DNA of 37,854 nt from DATBLZ01 sp036555065 (lineage in GTDB: Bacteria; Pseudomonadota; Gammaproteobacteria; Steroidobacterales; Rariloculaceae). How positions within the stretch are numbered: position 1 is the first letter of the stretch; each line of letters starts with the position of its first letter. Both the position numbers and the translations under genes were made by a program. This document shows, in pieces, positions 16,999-24,446 of the stretch. The notes under the pieces were generated by a model. It searched no databases and was not told the origin of the DNA. It saw nothing but the letters and a program-made list of their open reading frames with translations. Location: the NCBI GenBank assembly GCA_036555065.1, contig DATBLZ010000095.1, positions 1-37,854 of the forward strand, written 5' to 3'.

Positions 16999-19311
16999 TC
17001 AGTGCACCGTCTTGAGTGGGCGCGGACGCTCGACGATGAAGCCTTGAATGAAATCGATTCCGAGGTTGCGAACGGCCTCGAACGTCGCCTGATCCTCGAC
17101 TTGCTCGGCGACGACGCGAAAGTCGAGGCTGCGCGCAAGCTTGGTCATCGCCGCAACCATCTCGCGATTCACGCTGTCGTGCATGAGGTCGCGGGTGTAA
17201 GTACCGTCGATCTTCAAGTAATCGAGCGACAGATGCTTGAGGTTCGCGAACGAGCCCATGCCGCTGCCGAAGTCGTCGAGCGCGAACCGGCAGCCGATGC
17301 CGTGCAACACGTTGATGAAGCGGCGTGCTTGGTCGAGATTGTTCATGACGGCGGGCTCGGCGATCTCGAAGCAGAGTTTCCCGGGTGCGACACCGGTGTG
17401 ATCGAGCGTATCGACGACGAAATCGAGGAAGTCCTCGTCGCCTAGCGACTGCGCCGATAAATTGATGCTGCACGTCCGCCCTTCGGGAAGATGCGGCGCT
17501 CCATTCGCGATCGACGTCAGTGCCGCCTGCACGACCCATCGATCCACGTGCGACATCAGCTGATAGCGCTCGGCGGCGCCGAGGAATTGCCCCGGCAAGA
17601 CGCTGGCGCCCGACTCGTCGCGCATGCGCAGCAGGATCTCGGCAGCAGGGCCGTTCTCGACTCGCCCGCTGAGCGCAATGATCGGCTGGACGTAGAGCTC
17701 GAACTGATTCTCCTTGAGCGCGCGTTGCAGCCGCTGCAGCCAGAGAATCTCGCCGCGCTCCCGCGCGAGCAGCTCATCGCGCGCCGAATACACATGGGCG
17801 CGCCCGCGGCCTTGTTGCTTGGCAACGTAACATGCGGAATCGGCAGCGCTGAGCACGGCCTCGCCGGAGCCGCTCTCCGGGCCGACCTCCACGAGCCCGA
17901 TGCTTACGCCGAGGTCGAATATGCGGTCGCGCCACGTGAACTGATAATCGTGGACGACTTGGACGACGTCGTCAGCGATCTGACGAGCCTTGTCCAACGG
18001 ACAGCCCCAGAGCAGCATCGCGAACTCGTCGCCACCAACGCGCGCAACGGTATCGGAATCGCGAACCTTGTCCTTGAGCAGGCTCGCGATTTCCCTGAGC
18101 AGGTTGTCGCCGACCATGTGGCCGCAGGTGTCGTTCACGACCTTGAACCGGTCGAGATCGAGGTAGCAGACGACGTGGCCAGTCCCTTCACCGCGCGTAG
18201 TCTTCAACGCAAGCTCGAGGCGGCGCTGGAATTCCGCTCGATTGACGAGTCCCGTGAGCGCATCATGACTTGCTTGATACGACATCTCGCGAGTGAGCCC
18301 GCGTATCTCGGTGACGTCGTGAAAGATGACGACGCACCCGGCGAGCTCGCGCTCGGGGCCGCGGATCGGCGAGGCCGTGAGCTCCGTCGAGAACTCGCGC
18401 TTCGATTGCTTGCTCACGAGCAGCGCCCGCCGGCCCAAATTCACGCGCCGCCGCTCGGCGAGACAGAGCGCCACGGGATCGCCGAGCGAGGTCCGCTCGA
18501 CCTCGTCGAGAAGGCCGATGAGATCGGGAATCTTCTTGCCGATCGCGACGCTGCGCGAGATGCCAAGCAGCTGTTCCGCCGCTTCATTCATGTAATCGAT
18601 TGTCGCTGCCGCATCGGTCGTAATCACGCCTTCGCCGATCGACTCGAGCGTCACGCGTGCCTGCAGCTTGCCTCTGCCGAGTGAAGCCTCGAGGCTCTTG
18701 CGGTGCGTGATGTCGCGCGCGACGCTGATCACGGCGCTCTGGCCGAGATAGTCGATCCGGCGGCTGAAGAGCTCGACCCAAAGCCCGTCGTCGTCGCCGT
18801 TGATGAGCTGCACCTCGATCGGCTCGATGGGCGCATCGCCTTCGAGGCTCTGGCTCACGTGCTTCCGCATCATGGCGCGATAGGCCGGGCGCATGAGATC
18901 GGTCATCTGCTTGCCGCGCAGCGCCTCCGGGCCGACGCCGAAGAGAGCACCTGCCGCCTCGTTCGCGTACAGAATGGTGCTCGTATGAACGAGCGCCACT
19001 TCCGGCACGGTGTTGGCGAGAATCTCGAAATGATCTTTGCCGGCCGTGCTTGCGACCGCCGCTTCGGTGCTCCGGTCGAGCAAGCGATTGACGCTTGCCG
19101 CGATGTCGACGAACGGGCCGGCCCGCCCATTGACGAGGATCCTCGCGTCGGGGCTCGCACCGGCCAACAATCGGTGCACATCGTCGCGGAGGCGCTCGGT
19201 TTCGCGGCGATTCTTCGCGGCCCGCCACGTCACGACGAGCATCGCAAGCGCGAGAACCAGCAACAAGACAACGCCGGCCAGAGCTCCGTAGTCGGCGATC
19301 AGATTCCTCAT
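16999..19311 (-). CDS. Membrane PAS-PAS-GGDEF-EAL cyclic-di-GMP enzyme
   Basis: Bifunctional-architecture c-di-GMP protein, 770 residues from ATG at 19311. One transmembrane helix spans about residues 12-29, a juxtamembrane linker and two PAS-like regions follow (about 90-205 and 210-335), then GGDEF (426-430) and EAL. The GGDEF motif is intact and preceded by an RxxD inhibitory site (residues 417-420), so cyclase activity and product inhibition are plausible. The EAL signature reads EILLR (558-562); the metal-binding Glu is retained, as are ALDDFGSG, DYLKIDG and AEQVED, so phosphodiesterase activity is also plausible. ATG at 19362 would add 17 residues before the membrane helix; the shorter start is preferred. 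It stands alone, convergent with hppA. Ligand of the PAS domains is unknown. Confidence 0.92.
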   Translation of the reverse strand: MRNLIADYGALAGVVLLLVLALAMLVVTWRAAKNRRETERLRDDVHRLLAGASPDARILVNGRAGPFVDIAASVNRLLDRSTEAAVASTAGKDHFEILANTVPEVALVHTSTILYANEAAGALFGVGPEALRGKQMTDLMRPAYRAMMRKHVSQSLEGDAPIEPIEVQLINGDDDGLWVELFSRRIDYLGQSAVISVARDITHRKSLEASLGRGKLQARVTLESIGEGVITTDAAATIDYMNEAAEQLLGISRSVAIGKKIPDLIGLLDEVERTSLGDPVALCLAERRRVNLGRRALLVSKQSKREFSTELTASPIRGPERELAGCVVIFHDVTEIRGLTREMSYQASHDALTGLVNRAEFQRRLELALKTTRGEGTGHVVCYLDLDRFKVVNDTCGHMVGDNLLREIASLLKDKVRDSDTVARVGGDEFAMLLWGCPLDKARQIADDVVQVVHDYQFTWRDRIFDLGVSIGLVEVGPESGSGEAVLSAADSACYVAKQQGRGRAHVYSARDELLARERGEILWLQRLQRALKENQFELYVQPIIALSGRVENGPAAEILLRMRDESGASVLPGQFLGAAERYQLMSHVDRWVVQAALTSIANGAPHLPEGRTCSINLSAQSLGDEDFLDFVVDTLDHTGVAPGKLCFEIAEPAVMNNLDQARRFINVLHGIGCRFALDDFGSGMGSFANLKHLSLDYLKIDGTYTRDLMHDSVNREMVAAMTKLARSLDFRVVAEQVEDQATFEAVRNLGIDFIQGFIVERPRPLKTVH

Positions 19312-19697
19312 TGAAACACCGCGCAGCGGCCGCAAGCGTGTCGCGCTACCGCGGTACAGCATTCGCGCCTGCTCACCGCACTCGCGGCCCGGATCATAGG
19401 TTTCAGCTGAGTCCCTCGTGACACCTAGGATTTCGCTCTACGCAACGCCGATTTCTTCCTCATCGGCCTCTTCTTATTGTCGCCCATCGCCGGTGGTGTC
19501 GCGTGATTCGCCGCGCGCGAAACTTCGGGGACAGACCCGCGTGTGGGGCTCCGCGTAAGATAGCGCATGGGCCATACCCGAAAATTCCGGATTTGACGAT
19601 AATTCTTAAGACAGCGCCTTGTGGCGGGGGCCTAAACTTCTTACCCTAACGCGTCCTATTTCCGGGTACGCGTGCTCCGCGCGGACTGAAATTAAGC
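19312..19697. other. 386-bp non-coding divergent region
   Basis: This lies between the GGDEF-EAL gene and the PCMT-like gene, and no plausible small gene is seen on either strand. It contains an inverted repeat, GCCGAT (19447-19452) and ATCGGC (19462-19467), followed by a pyrimidine-rich run. It also holds TCGGGGACAGACCC (19525-19538), which looks like a motif I have seen near REP-associated transposases, and an isolated TTGACG (19593-19598) without a good -10 at standard spacing. I see no c-di-GMP riboswitch signature here. Confidence 0.5.
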
Positions 19698-20348
19698 ATG
19701 AATTTCGAGACAGCAAGAGCGCAGATGCTCGGTCAACAGGTGAGAGCCTGGGAGGTTCTCGATGACCGGGTTCTCGGCGTCATGCAGGCGACCCCGCGGG
19801 AGCTCTTCGTGCCCGAGAGCGAGCGTGAGCTTGCTTTCGCCGATACCGAGATACCGCTCGGTCACGGCCAGTCGATGTTCGCGCCGAAGATCGAAGGCCG
19901 GCTCTTGCAAGCGCTGCAGATCGAGCCGAGCGACGAGGTGCTCGAGATCGGTGCGGGCAGCGGCTATCTGACTGCTTGCCTCGCACGGCTCGCGCGTCAT
20001 GTCACGAGCGTCGACATCTTCCCCGATTTCGTCGCCGGCGCCGCCGCGCGCCTTCGGGAGCACGGCATCCGGAATGTCGATCTATCGACGGCTGATGGGC
20101 TGACGCTACCGGAAACCAGGCAGTTCGATGCGCTCGCCGTCACGGGCTCCGTTCCGCTCTTAGGCACGCACTTCCCGAGCATGCTCAAGCCGTACGGCCG
20201 TCTCTTCATCGTGGTCGGCCGCCCCCCCGTCATGGAGGCCTGCCTCATCACCCAACATCCGCGCGGCCACCGGACGCGCCAAGATCTTTTCGAGACCGTG
20301 TTGACTCCGCTTCTGAATGCGGAGCAACCCGAACCGTTCGTGCTCTAG
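19698..20348 (+). CDS. Protein-L-isoaspartate methyltransferase-like protein of the tolC locus
   Basis: SAM-dependent methyltransferase of the PCMT family, 216 residues. The SAM-binding motif VLEIGAGSGY is at residues 81-90. The PCMT active-site segment, normally GxGQT, reads GHGQS at 55-59, with Ser replacing Thr, and the C-terminal half departs from true Pcm, so repair of isoaspartate is not assured. It starts a compact run with a rhodanese gene (16 nt later) and tolC, an arrangement I know from other gammaproteobacteria, which suggests a role in envelope or export rather than general protein repair; that is inference. ATG at 19698 lacks a strong ribosome-binding site. Confidence 0.82.
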   Translation: MNFETARAQMLGQQVRAWEVLDDRVLGVMQATPRELFVPESERELAFADTEIPLGHGQSMFAPKIEGRLLQALQIEPSDEVLEIGAGSGYLTACLARLARHVTSVDIFPDFVAGAAARLREHGIRNVDLSTADGLTLPETRQFDALAVTGSVPLLGTHFPSMLKPYGRLFIVVGRPPVMEACLITQHPRGHRTRQDLFETVLTPLLNAEQPEPFVL

Positions 20349-20364
20349 AGGCTCGTTGACGAGC

Positions 20365-20694
20365 ATGCCCCGGGTCCAGGAGCTCTCGCCGACCGAATTT
20401 CGCCGCCGCTGGCCGGAAGATTCAGCCGGCGTCGTGCTGCTCGACGTTCGCGAGCCGCAGGAGCTCGTCCTTGCGAGTGTTTCGCGAGCGATCCATATTC
20501 CGATGCGTGAGGTTCCGCAGCGCCTGCACGAGCTCGATCCCGCAACGCCGCTCGTCGTGATGTGCCACGGCGGCGGCCGCAGCCGGCGTGTCGCAGAGTT
20601 CTTGGCGACCAACGGCTTCGAAGAGATATACAACCTCGCGGGCGGCATCGATGCGTGGGCAGACCAGCTCGATCCGAGCATACCCCGCTACTAA
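20365..20694 (+). CDS. Single-domain rhodanese-like sulfurtransferase
   Basis: 109 residues from ATG at 20365, one rhodanese fold. LLDVREPQEL near residue 25 and the active-site loop CHGGGRSRR with Cys67 are present; the six-residue loop with arginine is compatible with sulfur transfer. The C-terminal NLAGGIDAWADQLDP is the usual rhodanese ending. TTG at 20356, preceded by AGAGG, is an alternative start adding three residues. It lies between the PCMT-like gene and tolC. Sulfur donor and acceptor are unknown. No signal peptide, so cytoplasmic. Confidence 0.88.
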   Translation: MPRVQELSPTEFRRRWPEDSAGVVLLDVREPQELVLASVSRAIHIPMREVPQRLHELDPATPLVVMCHGGGRSRRVAEFLATNGFEEIYNLAGGIDAWADQLDPSIPRY

Positions 20695-20730
20695 CGACTT
20701 CTTCTCTCGCGTTTCAACAACGGGCATGGA

Positions 20731-22143
20731 ATGAACATGAAAGCTTACAAACTTGTATTGATGGTTCTCGCCGTCTGCGCAGTGGGGCTTCCGCAAGCTA
20801 CTCTTGCACAACAGGCACAAGAGGGTCTCATCGAGATCTATGAGCGCGCGCTCATGAACGACCCGGCGCTGCGCGAAGCCGAAGCGGCCTATCTCGCGAC
20901 GGCCGAGGCCAAACCGCAGGCGCGTGCGCGGCTGTTGCCGCAGCTGCAGCTCGGCGCCAACACCTCGGGCACGCATTCCGAGAATCCGAAACCGCCGCTC
21001 GACTTCGTGACGGGCCAGCCGAGCTTGATCATTCGGAGCACCGAGACCGACCGCACGTCGGACAGCGTCAACCTGAGCCTCAACCAGACGATTTTCGATT
21101 GGGGCAGCTACATGACGCTGCGGCAGGCGGACAAGATCGTCGCAAGGGCCGAAACCGATTACGCCGTCGCGCAGCAGGACCTGATCGTCCGCGTGTCGAA
21201 CGCCTACTTCAACGTGCTCGCTGCAGAAGACAACCTCGCATCGGCCGTCTCGGCGCGCGAGTCCATCGCGCGCCAGCTCGAGCAAGCGCAACGGCGCTTC
21301 GAGGTCGGGCTCATCGCGATCACGGACGTCCAAGAAACCCAAGCGGGATACGATACGGCCGTCGCCGACGAGATCGCCGCAGAGCGTGCGCTCGCATCGT
21401 CCCAAGAGTTCTTGCGCGAGATCATCGGCGATTACGTCACCGATCTCGCCGGACCCGTCGAGGATCTGCCGTTGTTGAGCCCGACTCCGGCTGATGCCGA
21501 TCAATGGGTCGACACGGCTTTGCAGCAGAACCTGAGCTTGCTCTCGAGCCGCATGAGCCGCGACATCGCCGAGGACGACATCAAGATCCAGCGCTCGGTG
21601 CGGCTGCCCACGCTCGACTTGTCGGCCGGAGACAGCGATCAGACCAGCGAGCTCACGCAGATAAACAATCTGTTCACGGGCGCTTCGATTACGGGCAATC
21701 CGAATCAGACCGAAAGCCAAGGCTACAACTGGCAGTTGAGCTTCAGCATGCCGATCTTCACGGGCGGCGCGAATCGATCGCGGATCCAGCAGTCGGTGTA
21801 CCGGCATCGCGCAGCGATGGAATCGCTCGAGCGCACCGCGCGGCAAACCGAGCGCGAGGCGCGCGACGCCTATCTCGGCGTGCTCTCCGAGATTCAGCGC
21901 GTGCAAGCGCTGCGCCAGGCCGTCGAGTCCGCGCAAACGGCGCTCCGTGCCACGCAAGCGGGCTTCGAGGTTGGGACGCGAACCTCGGTCGACGTGCTCA
22001 ACGTCCAGTCCAACTTGCGTCGCGCCGAGACCACGTACGCGCGCAGCCGCTACGACTACATCATCAACACGCTGCGCCTCAAGCAGGCTTCCGGCGCTCT
22101 TGCGGTCGAGGACGTGCGCGAGGTCGACGGGTGGCTCGAATGA
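20731..22143 (+). CDS. tolC: TolC-family outer membrane efflux channel
   Basis: Outer-membrane/periplasmic tunnel protein for tripartite efflux pumps and type I secretion. 470 residues with a signal peptide (KAYKLVLMVLAVCAVGLPQATLAQQ, cleaved near residue 26). Two OEP repeats follow: the first with IYERALMNDPALREAEAA and LNQTIFDWG, the second beginning near VDTALQQNLSLLSSRM with LSFSMPIFTGG. The near-duplicated RRFEVGLIAITDVQETQAGYD and TQAGFEVGTRTSVDVLNVQSN mark the paired coiled-coil hairpins. ATG at 20731 and 20737 are both possible. No pump or adaptor gene lies beside it, consistent with a shared housekeeping channel. Confidence 0.93.
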   Translation: MNMKAYKLVLMVLAVCAVGLPQATLAQQAQEGLIEIYERALMNDPALREAEAAYLATAEAKPQARARLLPQLQLGANTSGTHSENPKPPLDFVTGQPSLIIRSTETDRTSDSVNLSLNQTIFDWGSYMTLRQADKIVARAETDYAVAQQDLIVRVSNAYFNVLAAEDNLASAVSARESIARQLEQAQRRFEVGLIAITDVQETQAGYDTAVADEIAAERALASSQEFLREIIGDYVTDLAGPVEDLPLLSPTPADADQWVDTALQQNLSLLSSRMSRDIAEDDIKIQRSVRLPTLDLSAGDSDQTSELTQINNLFTGASITGNPNQTESQGYNWQLSFSMPIFTGGANRSRIQQSVYRHRAAMESLERTARQTEREARDAYLGVLSEIQRVQALRQAVESAQTALRATQAGFEVGTRTSVDVLNVQSNLRRAETTYARSRYDYIINTLRLKQASGALAVEDVREVDGWLE

Positions 22144-22147
22144 GGGA

Positions 22148-22170
22148 TCGCGGCTAAAGCCGTTCCGACA
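22148..22170. repeat. REP-like palindromic repeat, copy 2
   Basis: Same 23-base unit as at 16970-16992, differing at two positions, again between two convergent genes (tolC and hldE) and again beginning within a few bases of a plus-strand stop codon. The GCGGCTAAAGCCG core is unchanged. Confidence 0.75.
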
Positions 22171-22176
22171 GACCGC

Positions 22177-23604
22177 TCAAGAGTCGGCGCCGCGCAGCGC
22201 CTCGATGAGGCGCGTCGTCGAGCGGCCCGCCTTGTAGGGCAGCACGATGACTTGGCCGCCGTTGGCGATGACGGCGGGACCGCCCGCTATCTGGTCGGCA
22301 CGCCAGTCGCCGCCCTTGACGAGCACGTGCGGCAACAATCGCTCGATGATCTTTGCGGGCGTGTCCTCGGCAAACGGCACGACCCAGTCGACGGCCGCAA
22401 GCCCCGCCAAGACGGCCATACGATCGGCGAGCGGCGTCACGGGGCGAGAGGGCCCTTTGAGACGGCTGACCGAGGCATCGTCGTTGACGGCCACGATCAA
22501 GTGGTCGCCAAGCGACTTCGCCTCCTCGAGGTATGCGACGTGGCCGGCGTGCAAAAGATCGAAGCAACCGTTCGTCATGACAATACGCTCGCCGCGCGTC
22601 TTCGCGGCGCGTACGAGCTCGTCGAGCTCCTCGAGCGTCACCAACCCGCGGCCGCCGCTGCCGTGCCGGTGGAGCGCCAGATTGAGCTCGGCGCGCGTCA
22701 CGGTCGCGGCGCCGATTTTGCCGACGACGATCCCGGCGCCCAAGTTCGCGAGCGCGACGGCATCGGCGCGCGCCATCCGCGCAGCGAACCCGGCTCCCAA
22801 GAGCGCAATCACGGTATCGCCGGCGCCCGTGACATCGAATACCTCGCGCGCTTGCGCCGCGAGGGTCAAAGGCGGCGCGCCGCGCGCGAAGAGCGTCATC
22901 CCCCGCTCGCCGCGCGTCACGAGCAACATCTCGAGATCGAGCCGCGCGCGCAATGCCTCCGCGCGCGCGGCAAGATCCATTTCGTCGACCCAATGGCCAA
23001 CGACCGCTTCGAGCTCCGCCTGGTTCGGCGTCAGCGCAGTCGCGCCGCGGTATTTATCGAAGTCGCGTCCTTTTGGATCGATGAGCACGGGGACCTTACG
23101 CCGCCGGCACTCGGCGACGAGATCGCTGACGCGGTCCAACGTTCCCTTGCCGTAGTCGGAGAGCACGACGGCGTCGGCGCCGGCAACGGCATCGGCGAAT
23201 AGCTTCCCGAGCTCGGCTGCCGCGCTCGCGAACGATTGCTCGGAGTCCAGCCGAATGAGCTGTTGACTGCGCACCAAGACGCGGAGCTTGTGGATTGTCG
23301 GCTGGCTCCGCGAACGGACGACGCGGCACTCGACGCCTTGTGCCCCGAGGCGGTCGGTCAGCGCGGCGCCGCGCTCGTCGGCGCCGACTGCGGCGACGAG
23401 GGTCGAGCGCGCGCCCAATGCGGCTACGTTCAAGGCCACGTTCGCGGCTCCGCCGGCTCGTTGCTCCGTCGTTCCGGTCCGGACGACGGGCACCGGCGCT
23501 TCGGGCGAGATTCGCGCCGCCTCGCCGAACCAGTATTCGTCGAGCATTGCGTCGCCCGCGACTACAACGCGCACGCTCGAGAAGTCGGGGATTGCGAACG
23601 TCAC
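22177..23604 (-). CDS. hldE: Bifunctional heptose kinase/adenylyltransferase HldE
   Basis: Makes ADP-heptose for the lipopolysaccharide inner core by phosphorylating heptose 7-phosphate at C1 and then adenylylating it. 475 residues, the usual fused length. The N-terminal PfkB-type kinase domain (about 1-320) has GDAMLDEYWFGEAARISPEAPVP, RAGGAANVALN, DPKGRDFDKYRG and FDVTGAGDTVIA. The C-terminal nucleotidyltransferase domain (about 340-475) has MTNGCFDLLHAGHVAYLEEA, VNDDASVSRLKGPSRP and LVKGGDW. It starts with GTG at 23604. Its presence indicates a heptose-containing LPS core. It lies after the nrdJab terminator, so it probably has its own promoter in the 23605-23650 region, which I could not identify. 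Confidence 0.96.
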   Translation of the reverse strand: MTFAIPDFSSVRVVVAGDAMLDEYWFGEAARISPEAPVPVVRTGTTEQRAGGAANVALNVAALGARSTLVAAVGADERGAALTDRLGAQGVECRVVRSRSQPTIHKLRVLVRSQQLIRLDSEQSFASAAAELGKLFADAVAGADAVVLSDYGKGTLDRVSDLVAECRRRKVPVLIDPKGRDFDKYRGATALTPNQAELEAVVGHWVDEMDLAARAEALRARLDLEMLLVTRGERGMTLFARGAPPLTLAAQAREVFDVTGAGDTVIALLGAGFAARMARADAVALANLGAGIVVGKIGAATVTRAELNLALHRHGSGGRGLVTLEELDELVRAAKTRGERIVMTNGCFDLLHAGHVAYLEEAKSLGDHLIVAVNDDASVSRLKGPSRPVTPLADRMAVLAGLAAVDWVVPFAEDTPAKIIERLLPHVLVKGGDWRADQIAGGPAVIANGGQVIVLPYKAGRSTTRLIEALRGADS

Positions 23605-23644
23605 GAGTGCCGCCGGCCTTGAGGATTCGCAATCATTCTAACGT

Positions 23645-23688
23645 AAAAAGGGTCCGCTCCCGGGCTTAGCGCCTCAAGGGAGCGGACC
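23645..23688 (-). terminator. Intrinsic terminator downstream of nrdJb
   Basis: A perfect 11-bp inverted repeat, GGTCCGCTCCC (23651-23661) and GGGAGCGGACC (23678-23688) with a 16-base loop, is followed on the minus strand by a run of five T (plus-strand AAAAA at 23646-23650, partly overlapping the stem edge). It sits 55 bp after nrdJb and before hldE, separating the two transcripts. Confidence 0.88.
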
Positions 23689-23697
23689 AACGGCGGA

Positions 23698-23718
23698 CCT
23701 GTGGCTAAAGCGCTCTCA
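23698..23718. repeat. Degenerate third copy of the REP-like repeat
   Basis: GTGGCTAAAGC followed by GCTCTCA matches the 16970 and 22148 units with one missing base and several changes. It lies between nrdJb and its terminator. Too degenerate to form the original stem. Confidence 0.35.
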
Positions 23719-23742
23719 ATCGAGCGCGACACCTCGCAACGT

Positions 23743-24444
23743 TTAGCCGCATTTCGAATACCCGCAATTCAGACACGTGAGGCAACCGTCGAGCATGACT
23801 GCCGCAGCCGTATTGCACTTCGTGCACAGTTGCGCTCCCTCTGGGAAACGCCCTTCCGAAAACGCATCGACTTGCGCGCCGCGGGCCGCAAACTCTGCCC
23901 GCTTCTCGGCCAAGAGCTTTCGATGCGCCTCGCCGAGCTCCGGCGCCTTGAGCAAGCCGATTTGCGTCAAATGCCGCTCGACGATGTGCCCGAGCTCGGC
24001 AATGATCGACGGCATGTATTTACCGCCCGGCTGCCAATAACCGCCACGCGGATCGAACACGGCTTTGAGCTCATCGACGAGGAACGTGACGTCCCCGCCT
24101 TTACGAAACACTGCCGACATAATGCGCGTGAGCGCGACTATCCATTGATAGTGATCGAGATTCTTCGAATTGATGAAGATCTCGAAAGGACGGCGCTGCT
24201 CGTGCTTCGTGCCCTCGTTGAGCACGATGTCGTTGATCGTCACATACATCGCGTGGTCGGACACCGGCGTCTTGACCTTGTATGTCGAGCCGACCAGAAC
24301 CTCCGGACGCTCGAGCTTCTCGTGCATCCGAATGACATTGGATTCTCCGTCCTCGGCCGCCGCGCCCTTGCTGACCGGTTTCTCGGCCTCGTTCCGAGAA
24401 ACGCTGTAACCGACGATTTTCTTGTCGATGGTTATCTGTGCCAT
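23743..24444 (-). CDS. nrdJb: Class II ribonucleotide reductase, C-terminal subunit NrdJb
   Basis: Second part of a split adenosylcobalamin-dependent ribonucleotide reductase. 233 residues. It contains a TSCPD-type domain (GSTYKVKTPVSDHAMYVTINDIV; RRPFEIFINSKNLDHYQWIVALTRIMSAVFRKGGDV) and a C-terminal cysteine-rich tail with CTKC, CLTC and CLNC followed by a final Cys-Gly. The tail cysteines probably serve in re-reduction of the active site. Same organisation as Pseudomonas aeruginosa nrdJab, where both parts are needed for activity. It starts 2 nt after the nrdJa stop, so the two are co-translated, and is followed by a strong terminator. Confidence 0.9.
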   Translation of the reverse strand: MAQITIDKKIVGYSVSRNEAEKPVSKGAAAEDGESNVIRMHEKLERPEVLVGSTYKVKTPVSDHAMYVTINDIVLNEGTKHEQRRPFEIFINSKNLDHYQWIVALTRIMSAVFRKGGDVTFLVDELKAVFDPRGGYWQPGGKYMPSIIAELGHIVERHLTQIGLLKAPELGEAHRKLLAEKRAEFAARGAQVDAFSEGRFPEGAQLCTKCNTAAAVMLDGCLTCLNCGYSKCG

Positions 24445-24446
24445 TT

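Noticed and set aside
19312..19697. c-di-GMP riboswitch in front of the GGDEF-EAL gene
   Set aside because: Looked for the conserved GEMM segments on the minus strand and saw none.
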